Below are positions 33,566 to 43,850 of a stretch of DNA of 64,000 bases, one piece after another (position 1 is the first letter of the stretch; each line of letters opens with the position of its first letter). Source of the stretch: Malania oleifera. Lineage: Eukaryota; Streptophyta; Magnoliopsida; Santalales; Ximeniaceae. A model generated the notes under the pieces. It had not been told where the DNA came from and did not search any database. It saw nothing but the letters and a program-made list of their open reading frames with translations. Where the stretch lies: NCBI RefSeq assembly GCF_029873635.1, contig NC_080420.1:122520719-122584718 (forward strand). The letters are read 5' to 3'. A program made the translations under genes and the position numbers.

Positions 33566-34072
33566 ATGTCTCCAGTGACCGAAGAGATGAGAGCCAAAGC
33601 TGAGGTCTACTATGGACAAGAGAAGTTTGAAGAGAGATCAAAGTTCATGCTCCAGGAGGCAGGGCTGCCCTTAGGCCTCCTGCCCTTAAAAGATGTGGAG
33701 GAATGTGGGTATGTGGAGGAAACTGGCTTTGTGTGGGTTAAGCAGAAAAAGAAGATTACCCACAAGTTTGAGAAGGTTGGGAGGCTTGTGACCTATGACT
33801 CTGAGGTCACTGCCTATGTTGAGCCCAACAGGATCCGAAAGCTGCATGGAGTGAAGACTAAGGAGCTCCTAATTTGGATCACCCTCGCTGAGATCTTTGT
33901 CAATGATCCACCTACTGGAAAACTCACTGTCAAGACCCCGCAAGGCCTCACACGGTCTTTTCCAGTGGCTGCTTTCGAGCTCGAGGTGGCGGCCGCCAAG
34001 GAGGGTGAGGGGCTGAAGGAGGTGAAGGAGAAGAAGGAAGCAAGTGAAGCCATGGAAGTGAAAGCTGTGTAG
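33566..34072 (+). CDS. DUF538 family protein, SVB-like (paralogue 1)
   Basis: An intact intronless frame of 168 residues. The DUF538 domain covers about residues 20-140, with GLPLGLLPLKDVEECGYV, ETGFVWVKQKKK, HKFEKVGRLVTY, the block GVKTKELLIWITL and the C-terminal RSFPVAAFELE motif. The sequence is closest in memory to Arabidopsis SVB (SMALLER WITH VARIABLE BRANCHES), which affects trichome size and branching. The biochemical role of DUF538 is not settled. There is no signal peptide or membrane segment, as in the SVB branch, so it is probably cytosolic. The last 25 residues are Lys/Glu-rich and variable. The start is well set: ATG follows GGGAAA and aligns with the paralogue at 44307, about two-thirds identical over 140 residues. 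Confidence 0.92.
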   Translation: MSPVTEEMRAKAEVYYGQEKFEERSKFMLQEAGLPLGLLPLKDVEECGYVEETGFVWVKQKKKITHKFEKVGRLVTYDSEVTAYVEPNRIRKLHGVKTKELLIWITLAEIFVNDPPTGKLTVKTPQGLTRSFPVAAFELEVAAAKEGEGLKEVKEKKEASEAMEVKAV

Positions 34073-34077
34073 GAATA

Positions 34078-34104
34078 CATATATATATATATATATATAT
34101 ATAT
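34078..34104 (+). repeat. (AT)n microsatellite in DUF538 3' UTR
   Basis: About 13 AT units start 6 bp after the stop codon. In the transcript this would sit at the start of the 3' UTR and could fold back on itself. Confidence 0.9.
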
Positions 34105-34834
34105 GTTTGTATTGAGGTCTAGCTAGCTGATGTGATGACAATTACTAGCTACAAGCTCATCAATAAGTTCTTAATTGCATTGTGTTATCTCATTCTGATG
34201 CAAGTGGAGATATGCTGCTTTCTTTCATCATCTAGCTAGTAAATTAGCTAGTGTTTCTAAATAATGAACTTAGAAATACTTCATAATAAGAAGCTTTAGT
34301 TTCAATCATATATTATGTAAAAGGTATTTGATATATAACTTAATTTTTATGGGAATCATTAAGACTTCCAATATTTTGATTTGTTTGAATTGTATATATT
34401 ATGTAGGAGAAAGGCTTATAAGGGTACATTTATATGAGAGTACAACCTAATATCACTAATGTGATATTGTGTAATGTTTCTCTCCTTACAAGTGTTTCTC
34501 AAGCATGACAGTTCAAAACAATAAGACAATGTTTGATACGTTAGAAATAAATGAATTAGAAGTGAAATGCAATTAGCTCCATTTCATTTTTGCAAACCAT
34601 ACGAATCATATTCTCCCAAATATAAGAGAGAGCACCCAAGGCCATCCTGGTGCCTCCTTTTTTCTAAAAAATACATTATACAACTCAATCGACTAAAGAA
34701 GAAAAAGAACACAGAAGAAAAACATGTGTCAGTGTTTCCTTAATTAATTATATGCTATGCAAAGTATCAATGTCCATTACATATAGGACCATCTCCATTT
34801 AATGGAAGCCCACATAATAATAGTTACCCAAATG
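34105..34834. other. 3' flank and intergenic DNA, no gene
   Basis: AT-rich sequence between the first DUF538 gene and the next LTR element. It probably holds the gene's polyadenylation region. Nothing else is recognised. Confidence 0.5.
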
Positions 34835-34839
34835 CTAAT

Positions 34840-37800
34840 TGATATATCCCAAATATATCACTTACCATAAGTCCAGAGGAGACTAGAGCCTAACATTGAT
34901 GAGGGCAGTTACCACCTACGTCAACTGCTCAGCCAGAGCAATTGACGTCATTTCCATGATGACCAAAACAATCTACGCCAATGCTATAACCAATAAATGG
35001 CACATCTCCCTTGGGTCAAACTCCATCACTATAAATGGGGATTCAAAGAAGAGATTAAGGGATCTCATTCTAAACTCTACTTTACTGTTGCATAAAAAAC
35101 CTACCAATCCCTGATTTAGGCATCGGAGAGATCCCTCAGAGTACACGCCTGGTCTTCCAAGCCTTATTTATCTCTTTTTAGGTGGTCCTGATCAGGGATC
35201 GTGAAGGTTGTTCAATTTTTGGCTGCAAAAGTTGGCACCGTCTGTGGGAACTTCTTGAGAGGTTTTCTCTTTCAATCCTTGACCATGACTACATGAAATA
35301 ATTCAAAGTCGATGCATTGGCTCGATCAAGATCATCTGAAACGCTGTCGTCTGACACCTAGACATACTCGACGCCGTCCAATTCGTCTCCAATCAGGACC
35401 CTACCCAGCACAAGCTCTCCATTCATGGCCTCAGATGGGAAAAGTAAAGGTTACGGGTTTGTCACGTTCAAGCACGTCAATGGCGCCTTGCTCGTGTTGA
35501 AGAAGCCAAGTAAGAAAATTGACAGATGAATAACCGAGACCCAACTTGCGGTATTGGGAGATTCGAGGTCTAATGCGAATCCGTCTACAATTGATGTTTC
35601 AATGTGCAAGATTTATGTAGCCAATTTGCCTGATTTTTAAGGTATGGTTTTTCTCCATCATACAATAATAGTTCCAAAAAAAAAATAGATGCCACAGTTT
35701 CAGCGCTTGAAAAGCTCCACCTTGTTGGCTAATAATAATTAATTGGATGTTCTACAAGTCATTTAATTGATTGAACAAAGGTTAAGTTTAAGTAGCAAGA
35801 AAGAAAACAACCATACCCAATCAAGGTTGCCTCCAACCCAGCAACTGCACAAATCCAAAAAGGTACACATCTACACAGATCCAATCTGATTTTGGTTCTC
35901 AAGACCCATCATAGCCAACAACTTCAATAAAATAAAAAAAAACACTGTTGACAGGAGGTACAATGACATATACACTCCATCAAAACAATGCTCGTAAGGC
36001 CCAAAACTGCCCAAAAGATGAGCACAACTCATTAGGTAAAGAAGAAAAAGCTCAACTGACGAGCAACGCTCGTGAGGCCCGAAGATTGCCCAAAATATGA
36101 GCACAGCTCATTAAGCAAAAAAAAGTTGGTCCAACTGACGAGCAATGCTTGTGAGGCCCAAAGACTGCCAAAAAGATGAACATAGCTCATTAGGCAAAGA
36201 AGAATCGGCCCAACTGACGAGCAACACTCATGACGCCCGAAGACTGCTCAAAAGATGAGCACAACTCATTAGATAAAGAAGAATTAGACCAATGGACGAG
36301 CAACGCTCGTGAGGCCCAAAGTCTGCCCAAAAGATGAGCACAACTCATTAGGCAAAGAAGAATCAGCCCAACCGATAAGTAACACTCGTGACGCCCGAAG
36401 ACTGCCCAAAAAATGAGCACAGCTCACTAGGTAAAGAAGAACCGGCCCAATGGACGAGCAATGCTTGTGAGGCCCGAAGACTACCCAAAACATGAGCACA
36501 GCTCATTAGGTAAAGAAGAACCAGCCCAACTGACAAGCAACGCTCGTGAGGCCCAAACACTACCCAAAATATGAGCACATCTCACTAGGCAAAGAAGAGT
36601 TTGTCCAACTGATGATCAACCCCCTTGAGGCCCAGAAACGACCCAAAATACGAGCACAACTCATTAGACCAGAAACGACAAAAAAGATGAGCACAACTCA
36701 TTAAGAGAGAAATAGCCCAAAAAGCCTCCTAAAGAGCTGCTCAGTACAAAAGTCTTGCAAAAAGCTGTTCGACAAAAAATGCTCTCAAAGAGCGCTCGGC
36801 ACAAAAAGATGAGCACGACTTAAAAGATGACACAGCTCATTAGGTAAAGAAAAACTAGCCCAAATGACGAGCAAAAATTCACGAAGGTAAGGTAAGCCTT
36901 GCAAAGAGCCACTCGGCACAAAAAGTATGGCAAAGTGCTGCCCGACACAAAATGTCCTTAAAGAGCTGCTCAGTACGAAATACCCCTCAAAAAACAGTTC
37001 AGCACAAAATACCCAAGAATAATCAGCTCGAAAAAGTCAACTCTGCTCCAATCGGCTCAAGAAGCCACATACACATAAAATTCAGCTCGAATAAGCCCAC
37101 GTTGCCATGGTCTCGGCTCAGAAGCAGCATATTCATCAATAACCAGCTTGGATAAGTCGACATTGCAACAGTCTCGGCTCGGAAGCAGCATACTCGGCAA
37201 TAACCTGCTCGGTAAAAGCTCAAACTGCTTCAATCTCAACTCAGATAAGCCGACTACCCACCAACATCGGCTAGGCAAGCCCTTTGGCTTGGGAAGCCAA
37301 ATATAAGGAGACAACTCGCCAAAAATAGAAAAATAAAAAATAGACAGGACAACTTTCGAACTTTGGAAACAAGCTTCAAAAATTTGAAACAGAAGGGGGG
37401 GGGGGGAACTAATGTACCCCAAATATATCACTTACCATAAGTCCAAAGGAGACTAGAGCCCAACATTGATGAGGGCAGTTACGACCTAAGTCAACTGCTC
37501 AGCTAGAGCAATTCACGCTAGCTCCATAATGACCAAAACAATCTACGCTAACACTATAACAATTAGAGCGATTCACGTTTGCGTCATAATTCGCCAATAA
37601 ATGGCACATCACCCTTGGGTCAAATTCCATCACTATAAATGAGGATTCAGAGAAGAGGCTAAGGGATCTCATTCTAAATTCTATTTTACTATTACATAAA
37701 AAACCTCTCAAGTCAATTCCTGACTTATGCATCAGAGAGATCCCTTGGAGTAGACCCCAGGTCCACCAAGCCTTGCTTATTTATCTCTTTTTAGGTGGTC

Positions 37801-37843
37801 ATGATCAAGAATCGTGAAGGTTGTTCAATTTTTGGTTGCAAAA
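34840..37843 (+). mobile_element. Small non-autonomous gypsy-type LTR element with internal satellite
   Basis: Direct repeats of about 391 and 434 bp, at 34840-35230 and 37410-37843, share CCCAAATATATCACTTACC near the start and GTGAAGGTTGTTCAATTTTT at the end. After the left LTR comes TTGGCACCGTCTGTGGGAA, the primer-binding motif common in Tat-type gypsy elements. Before the right LTR is a purine tract with about 14 G. CTAAT precedes the left LTR (34835-34839) and follows the right one (37844-37848). The 2.2-kb interior has no gag or pol: it has a short unique part, nine 79-bp tandem units and further degenerate repeats (about 36720-37260). LTRs differ by about 10% by eye. Confidence 0.82.
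35977..36687 (+). repeat. Tandem array, 9 units of 79 bp, inside LTR element
   Basis: Unit starts fall exactly 79 bp apart at 35977, 36056, 36135, 36214, 36293, 36372, 36451, 36530 and 36609. Each unit holds two short dyads, CGAGCAACGCTCG-like and ATGAGCACAGCTCAT-like, joined by GAGGCCCGAAGACTGCCCAA. Unit identity is about 80-90% by eye. 79 is not a multiple of three, so open frames across the array shift from unit to unit and are chance. Confidence 0.93.
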
Positions 37844-37848
37844 CTAAT

Positions 37849-38844
37849 TGTTGCAGGGTAAAATTAGCAGGGTTGCTCTTTCGACTTCCTCTGACCTGAA
37901 AGGGAAAGAGAAGAAAGGCTTGGAGGACCTGGGGTGAACTCTGGGGGATCACTCTGATGCCTAAGTAAGAGAAATGTTTTTAGAGAGGCTGAATGCAACA
38001 GTAGAATGAGTTGAATGACTTACCTTAGCCTCTTCCTCGCCCCCCTTCTTATAGGAGTTAGAGTTGACCCATTGGTCGATTTGCCTTTATTGCGCGGGGC
38101 TTGAATTGCTCCCGGGTCATAAAGTGTTTGCACACATCACTCGGCCATTTAAGCCGTTAGCGTAGATCTCTCCTCCTCTTTATTGAGTTAGAGTTGATTA
38201 CTCTTATCATATTGTTTGACTTCGGGGGGGACCACGGGTTAGGTGTTGTCTTGCTCTTATTAGCTAGTTTATTTTGGGCATATCAGTTGTCCCCCCCTCA
38301 GTTTCAAATTTCTGGACGGAATTTTGAAACACTGTTACATTCCTAGTCTCCAGATGTATATATATATAATGCTCCTCCACCTTTCCTCCTTTTTTTCCTT
38401 TTTTTTTTAGGTTCCTAAGTGATTTGCCGAGCTGAGGTGGAGAACATTTTCCAAGCTGATATTCCGAACTGAGTGTGGAGGAGATTTTCCGCACTCATGT
38501 TCCGAACTAAGTGGTGGAGGACATTTTCCGAGCTCATATTCCGAGCTGAGTGGTGGAGAACATTTTCCGAGCTCATGTTCCGAGCTGAGTGGTGGAGAAC
38601 ATTTTCCGAGCTCATGTTCCGAGCTGAGTGGTGGAGAACATTTTCTGAGCTCATGTTCCGAGCTAGTGTTCTGAACTGAGTGGTGAAGGACATTTTCCGA
38701 GCTCATGTTCTGAGCTGAGTGGTGGAGAACATTTTCCGAACTCATGTTCCGGACTGAGTGGTGGAGGACATTTTCCGAGCTCATGTTCCGAGCTGAGTGG
38801 TGGAGAACATTTTCCGAACTCATGTCCCGAATAATTCTGCAACA
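37849..38844. mobile_element. Solo LTR, 996 bp
   Basis: The segment begins TGTTGCAG and ends CTGCAACA, a perfect 8-bp inverted end, and is flanked on both sides by CTAAT (37844-37848 and 38845-38849). There is no partner LTR and no internal region, so it is best read as a solo LTR left by recombination. It contains a CCCCCCCTCAGTTTC block near 38293 and a 39-bp tandem array near its right end. The left CTAAT is shared with the neighbouring LTR element. Confidence 0.78.
38427..38830 (+). repeat. 39-bp tandem array, about 10 units, in solo LTR
   Basis: Units of CCGAGCTGAGTGGTGGAGAACATTTT-type sequence repeat every 39 bp (for example 38541, 38580, 38619, 38671, 38710, 38749, 38788), with one 52-bp interval and two slightly short ones at the left. 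Because 39 is divisible by three, several frames on both strands stay open and read 13-residue repeats such as MSSENVLHHSARN. Confidence 0.93.
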
Positions 38845-38849
38845 CTAAT

Positions 38850-39990
38850 TAATTCTACTTTGCATCTTAAACTACGTTTGGGATGAGATAAGGGGTAAGG
38901 AGCAAAGGAAAAGAAAATAAAATGAAGTGTTCTAAATATTTTTGTTTGACATGAAAGAGGAGATTTGAAGTTTCTATTCTTCTTTATTCCTATGTTGCCT
39001 CCCATACAGTTGGATAATCTTAAACTGAATTGCAAACTTAACTCACTATCACAACTATCATGAAAATGAAGTTTTAATTAGGGGGGGGGGGGGGGGGACC
39101 TTTGTTTGGTGCAATATTGAAGCCTCCAACTTAATTGGTGTCTATTTTGGACCACCTCACTTCGTAGGATTAAGAACTTGATTAATGGGCTGATGATTTT
39201 ATTTTTTGGAGTTATGGCCTTTTAATTTTGGATAGCACTAGCCTTCTCAGAATTTGTATTCTGGGAGATTTTTGGCCAGACACTAGAATGGGCATGAGTT
39301 TCCTCCCGATCGTGGGGTCAATACCATGTCCTACTTCTGGCATGAAAACTCTCGAAATATAAATTTCAAGAAGACTATTATTTTTCTTTAGTTTTTATGT
39401 ATGAAAACTGAAAAGTGAAAGTCCCTTCTTTTGTTTGAACCATGTAGGGCTAGATAAGAAAGTAGGCAGTTAAAATAAAATAAAATAAAATAAAGGGGAG
39501 CAAATATGTCAAAGGTTATTAATTTTAAAAGTTGAGTTATTGACATATATAATCACAAGGACTACTCCTAGTAGTGATTTTAGACGATTTTTAAAAAAAA
39601 AATATTAATATATAATACCCCTAATGCTTATGTTTAATAGTTTGTAAAGAAAATATAAATAAAATCACCTCAAGTTTTCCTAAAATTTATTATGCCTACA
39701 AAACATTTTCACATATTTCTTCTGCAATTTGAACAATTGCACTCTCATGCATGGCAGGCTTGAGGGTAAAGTCTAGATTCAGTTTAAAAAGTTTCCATAT
39801 GGACCATTGAATACTTTCATATTTGACTGTTAGGCAATATAAGAATATGTATTTAATATATGAAAATTTATTAGTTTTATTTTATGTCATTAATATTTTA
39901 TTTTCTTAAATTTTAAACCACGGTTGGAAAAACGATAAAAAGATAAGTGATTTTATTTATTTCTTATTTTATTTTATTTTATTTTTTTCG
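38850..39990. other. Intergenic DNA with poly-G tract
   Basis: AT-rich DNA without recognisable genes. A run of 17 G is at 39081-39097. Short ATAAA tandem units occur near 39475-39495. Confidence 0.5.
39081..39097 (+). repeat. poly-G homopolymer tract (17 G)
   Basis: An uninterrupted G run after TTTTAATTA. It has no evident link to a gene or to a transposon end. Confidence 0.9.
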
Positions 39991-40130
39991 GTAAGAATTC
40001 ATATCATAGTGATCTGACAAAGTTTACGCTGACTGTTAGCTACCTAACGCAACCCTCTTCTTTTACCCAGGCTTGGGACCGGCTGTGTGTGAAAAAATTA
40101 GGACATTAAGTGCATCACAGGCGGAAAAAG
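39991..40130 (-). mobile_element. Isolated RTE-LINE 5' block with A-rich tail
   Basis: On the minus strand this reads a block that also begins the RTE LINE at about 57770 and recurs at 50090-50415. Shared pieces include GCGTTAGGTAGCTAACAG, TTTTTTCACACA and ATCACTATGATATGAATTC. Here it stops after about 130 bp and, on the minus strand, is followed by an A-rich AAATAAAATAAAATAAAATA tail (about 39960-39990). A 5' module plus an A-rich tail is what a non-autonomous SINE-like derivative of the LINE would look like. I could not find a convincing target duplication. Confidence 0.6.
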
Positions 40131-41114
40131 TTTGATAAAAGGTTTTGTTTGAGAAAAGTAAATGAAAAAAAAAATGTGAAGATTTATTTTAAATTGATTA
40201 GGAACTAAGAAAAATATAAAATGTTAATCACATGAAAAATTAAATTTTTGTTAATTAATTTGTTATATATTTTATTTTCTTTGTCTTTCAAGAACAACTA
40301 AACATCAAAAATGATTTTTTAAATATTTTTTTCCTTGCCCTAATATTTTTTATGCACCAAATGAACTCTAATAAAGGCCTTTTGCTACCTAATGAAACCT
40401 CATGTTCATGGGTCATCTCTCACAAGGAACAAGTACTTGTGCAGTTAAGACAAGCAACAACCTGCACCACACATCTTTCTTGTGTATTTCCTATTTCTAA
40501 ATGTTCATACCTTTCTTGCTTTGAATATTTCAGAGAACCCAACAGTATGAAACTTGTGATTCTTGAATATGGATTTTCATATAGTGAAACTTGAAAGTAA
40601 TCATCTCTTGTCCACTTCATAAAATGAATTTTTTAAAAAGAAAATAAAATATTATCATTTGTTTCTACCATACATGGCCTTTAATTTCTTTTGTAAGTTA
40701 TCAAATTTTTATACTATGGTTATTCTATTTTTAATTTTAAATACATATATATTTTTTCATTTTTATGATTCAACTTTGTTAGCTCATTTTTTTTTTTTTT
40801 AGTAGAGAATAAGAGTAATTACATGAATATTTTTAGATTTCAAAAAACAAGACAAATTTAGGGAAAGCCGGTTTCTCATAATCTTGCTTATCGGGATGCA
40901 CTTCTTCCATACTCTGGATGCAGACACTTCAAAAAGTGATTTATGTCTATCTTATTTTTACAATTATATCTTTATCAGTTTTAATGAAAAAGAAAAGTCG
41001 TTCCAAGGACATTTCAAAGGTTTAAAAAACTAAGTTAAATGTTGGTGTGGAATAGCATACTCTCAATGTCTTCTTCAAATAGCTCATTTCCAATCTCATT
41101 CCATTTTTACTTCA

Positions 41115-41762
41115 CTCGGTTTGGAATTCGGAAAATATTAGAGTAAGAAAAAAAAATCAAAAAATTCACATTTTCATATATGGTTATCAAGGAAAGTTGG
41201 AAAGAAAATAAAAAAATATACTAAATCTATGAACAAATTTTTGACTTTACACATCTTTAATATGATAATATATGATTTTACACGTCATATTAAAATAAAC
41301 TTTTATGTTTGATAATTTTTAATAGAGAAGGAAAATATAAAGGAAAATGAACTTTCTTCTATTAATGTCCGTCCAGTCCCACATCGTCTCTGTGAGCAGT
41401 TTCAAAGTCAGTATAAGATCCTCTTAATTCTCTCTCCGTAACACCTAGGTTTTGAGGATGAGTTCTCTAACATTGTATCAACGCTGAGCCTTGAGCTACT
41501 TAGCTCCTCCGTGGACTGAACTTCTCCTCACCTCATTTCCCCCCGTGGGCTCTCGTCGCCTCATTTCCCCCATGGGTTCAAGGGAGAGTATTAATGTTCG
41601 TTCAGTCCCATATCGTCTCTGTAAGCAGTTCCAAAACCAGTATAAGATCCTTTTAACTTTCTCTCCTTAACACTTAAGTTTTGAGGATGAGTTTTCTAAC
41701 ATCTTCTTATTCTTGTCCTTTTCTTTCCCCAAACAAAACCTTTAATCCAGACAAACCCTTAA
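41115..41762. mobile_element. MITE copy A, interrupted by a TRIM
   Basis: The left part (41115-41359) and right part (41707-41762) together match the repeat at 42415-42694: shared stretches include TTTTTAATAGAGAAGGAAAAT, TTTTCTTTCC and AATCCAGACAAACCCTT. The TRIM sits between them with its own 5-bp duplication. The ends are imperfect inverted repeats of the type YTAAGGGTATGTTTGGATTA. No transposase is present and the superfamily is unknown. Confidence 0.62.
41360..41701 (+). mobile_element. TRIM (miniature LTR retrotransposon), 342 bp
   Basis: LTRs of 113 bp at 41360-41472 and 41589-41701 run from TATTAATGT to TCTAACA and carry the shared core AGTCCCAYATCGTCTCTG. The target duplication TCTTC is at 41355-41359 and 41702-41706. 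The 116-bp interior begins TTGTATCAACGCTGAGCC, an altered Met-tRNA-type primer site, and ends with the purine tract AAGGGAGAG. There is no coding capacity, as expected for a TRIM. LTRs differ by about 12% by eye. There is no 5S rRNA-like segment, so it is not Cassandra. Confidence 0.85.
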
Positions 41763-42414
41763 AGTCAAAACATAAAATCTATACCACAAAATTCCAAACT
41801 TAACCCATCAGAATGTCTCTTAGAGACAAAAAATTTCCCTTCTAAGATTAGAAATATGGAACTCTTGTGTGGAGTCCAGACCTAAGTAAATTTTCAATAC
41901 AAGAAATACAAGAAGTAAGAAAGTAAACAAGAGTACATTCCAATCAAGGTTGGAATTCAAATCACATCTCTTCCTCATGGAAATGTTAGTTGTGGATCAA
42001 ATCAAATGCTAGGTTTTATAAAGTTTGAAAATTTGACTTTGGCGATTGTTGGAAATAAGATGTAGGCCACCTTTCCCATGTGCCCTTCTCTATTCTGCTC
42101 ATTAATTTCAAGTAGGATTGCTTGGTGGGATGTATATCAGTAATTGACTTTCTCTGCATTAACCAAAAAGGTTGGCAGTCCCAACTACACATCACAAATG
42201 GGATACTTTTATTGGCTGCAACTCCCAACCCACACCCCATCCCCTTTAATTGTGCCCCTTTAATGCTCCAACCCCCAAATTTAATTAAATGAGTGTGAAG
42301 GGCATTCCTGCTCTGCCCCTCTTCTCCACCAAAATTACAATACTTCCTCTCTTAATAAATGGGTAATTTTCACTTTGTCATAGTTGAAATTGTTAGCACA
42401 AGCTAGATGTATTC

Positions 42415-42694
42415 TTAGGTCTGTCTAAAACTCAGAAGAAAATATTGAGGAAAAGAAAAAAAAATTAAAAATTTATATTTTCATGTTTGACTATTGAGAA
42501 AAATGAAAAAAAAAAATACATCAAATCCATAAAAAAATTATTTATTTTTTCTTAATTTTTAATCATATTAAAACAAACTTTCATTTTTGATAATATTTAA
42601 TAGAGAAGAAAAATACAAGGAAAAATGAAAATTCTCCTTATTTTTCTTTCCTTTTCTTTTTCTAAATAAAATCCTTAATCCAAACATACCCTTA
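42415..42694. mobile_element. MITE copy B
   Basis: A repeat of about 280 bp with imperfect inverted ends (TTAGGTCTGTCTAAAAC at the left, ATCCAAACATACCCTTAG at the right) and an AT-rich centre, homologous to the TRIM-interrupted copy at 41115. It is uninterrupted, so it serves as the reference for that insertion. Confidence 0.62.
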
Positions 42695-42911
42695 GTCTTT
42701 TAAGTAAGTTTTTTTCCTTTTGATTCCAAGACTAAGTTTTTTTCCTTTTGATTCCCTATCCAAATCACTAAAACAAGCTATGTGTGCAACAAAAATTTAG
42801 GACACGAGACATTTAGGATTTTAGTGATTAGGAAAATAGTTACTTCAATAACTAAGGCGGAACATTTTGAATAATTCAGGGATTCAAAGCACATGCATTT
42901 AACTCAAAAGC

Positions 42912-43042
42912 TGTATTTGAAAGCATAGATTTCGGACTTTAAATTTGAATTTGAGTGGATTAGGATAAATTTTAGTGCAATCTGAAATTACATTTTATTC
43001 AAGTCCAATATGAATCTAAACTCAAGTCCTCCTCAAAGATGA
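42912..43042. mobile_element. Hairpin MITE-like repeat, copy 2
   Basis: GATTTCGGACTTTAAATTTG on the left arm with TTATTCAAGTCCAATATGAA on the right. Same family as the repeat at 31654. Confidence 0.55.
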
Positions 43043-43466
43043 AATAAAATCACCTAATCACAAGATTTAAGAAAAATATTTAACAAATATAAGAGATTCA
43101 TCTCACAATTTGTCTTGCCATCACTAATTTTGAGCAAAGTCTTCATATTATGTACCTCTAACCAAAAAAACTAACTTTAACTGAAAAGCAAGAAATGATG
43201 GGAAACAAACAAACACACACACATACATATATATGTACTTGAGCACCATATACTTAATAGAGATGGATCCTACTTTTTAGTCTCATTTTATTTTAGGTGG
43301 CATTTGGCTGAACATTGGGGTTTGGGAGTTGAGCATAGCAGAACCCACAGCTTCAATGACCAACCAATATTGTTCTTTACATTAATGATCATATGTACAA
43401 TCCAAATAAGAAATTCCATTCTACACTGCTGTAACACAACTTGATTCTTCCAAAAACACTTCATGC

Positions 43467-43590
43467 TACGTTTGGAAGAATATATTTTACACCTTAAATT
43501 TAAAATGGGTGAATTTGTACAAAAAATTTTATATTACATGTTATCCAAATCTAATATAACTCTAAATTTAAGATTTATTGAAACATAAGA
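43467..43590. mobile_element. Hairpin MITE-like repeat, copy 3
   Basis: TACGTTTGGAAGAATATATT and CACCTTAAATTTAAAATGGG on the left, TTATCCAAATCTAATATAAC and CTCTAAATTTAAG on the right. More diverged than the neighbouring copy, which it abuts. Confidence 0.5.
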
Positions 43591-43597
43591 TTATAAA

Positions 43598-43728
43598 TGC
43601 ATTTGAATGCGCGGATTTCAGACCTTAAATTTGAATTTGAGTGAATTTAAATAAATTTTAATATAATTTTATATTATATTTTATCCAAATCCAATACAAT
43701 TCAAATCCAAAGGTTATTTAAACCTAGG
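43598..43728. mobile_element. Hairpin MITE-like repeat, copy 4
   Basis: GCGGATTTCAGACCTTAAAT and TTGAATTTGAGTGAATTTAA on the left, TTTTATCCAAATCCAATACA and ATTCAAATCC on the right. Lies about 0.6 kb upstream of the second DUF538 gene. Confidence 0.58.
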
Positions 43729-43850
43729 GTCTTGCCATTTCTAAAAAATTAATGAAAAAAAAAAAAAGTTATTTGAAGCAGTTCAAAAATTTGTGAGAAC
43801 AGAACCAAAAATGACAAATGAACATTGAGTCGAAGAGCAATAGTGACATT

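Noticed and set aside
33814-34141. Antisense frames over the first DUF538 gene
   Set aside because: Shadows of a well-supported sense gene, with no independent motif.
35312-35500. Arg/His-rich frame after the primer-binding site as a gag gene
   Set aside because: Only 62 residues with no gag, knuckle or protease motif; not supportable as coding.
36190-36578. Overlapping minus-strand frames of about 70-76 residues with hydrophobic repeats
   Set aside because: They come from the 79-bp array, whose period is not a multiple of three, and each breaks within one or two units.
35977-36687. CRISPR-like array of regular repeats
   Set aside because: Units are contiguous with no unique spacers, the host is a plant, and the array is inside an LTR element.
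38407-38823. Long minus-strand frame reading a 13-residue repeat (SSENVLHHSARNM)
   Set aside because: It is produced by a 39-bp tandem array inside a solo LTR; several frames on both strands stay open equally.
37410-38844. One composite LTR element covering both the 34.8-kb element's right LTR and the solo LTR
   Set aside because: The two segments share no sequence, have different termini, and each is bordered by its own CTAAT.
41360-41701. Possible Cassandra element
   Set aside because: The LTRs lack a 5S rRNA-like segment; only a generic TRIM layout is supported.
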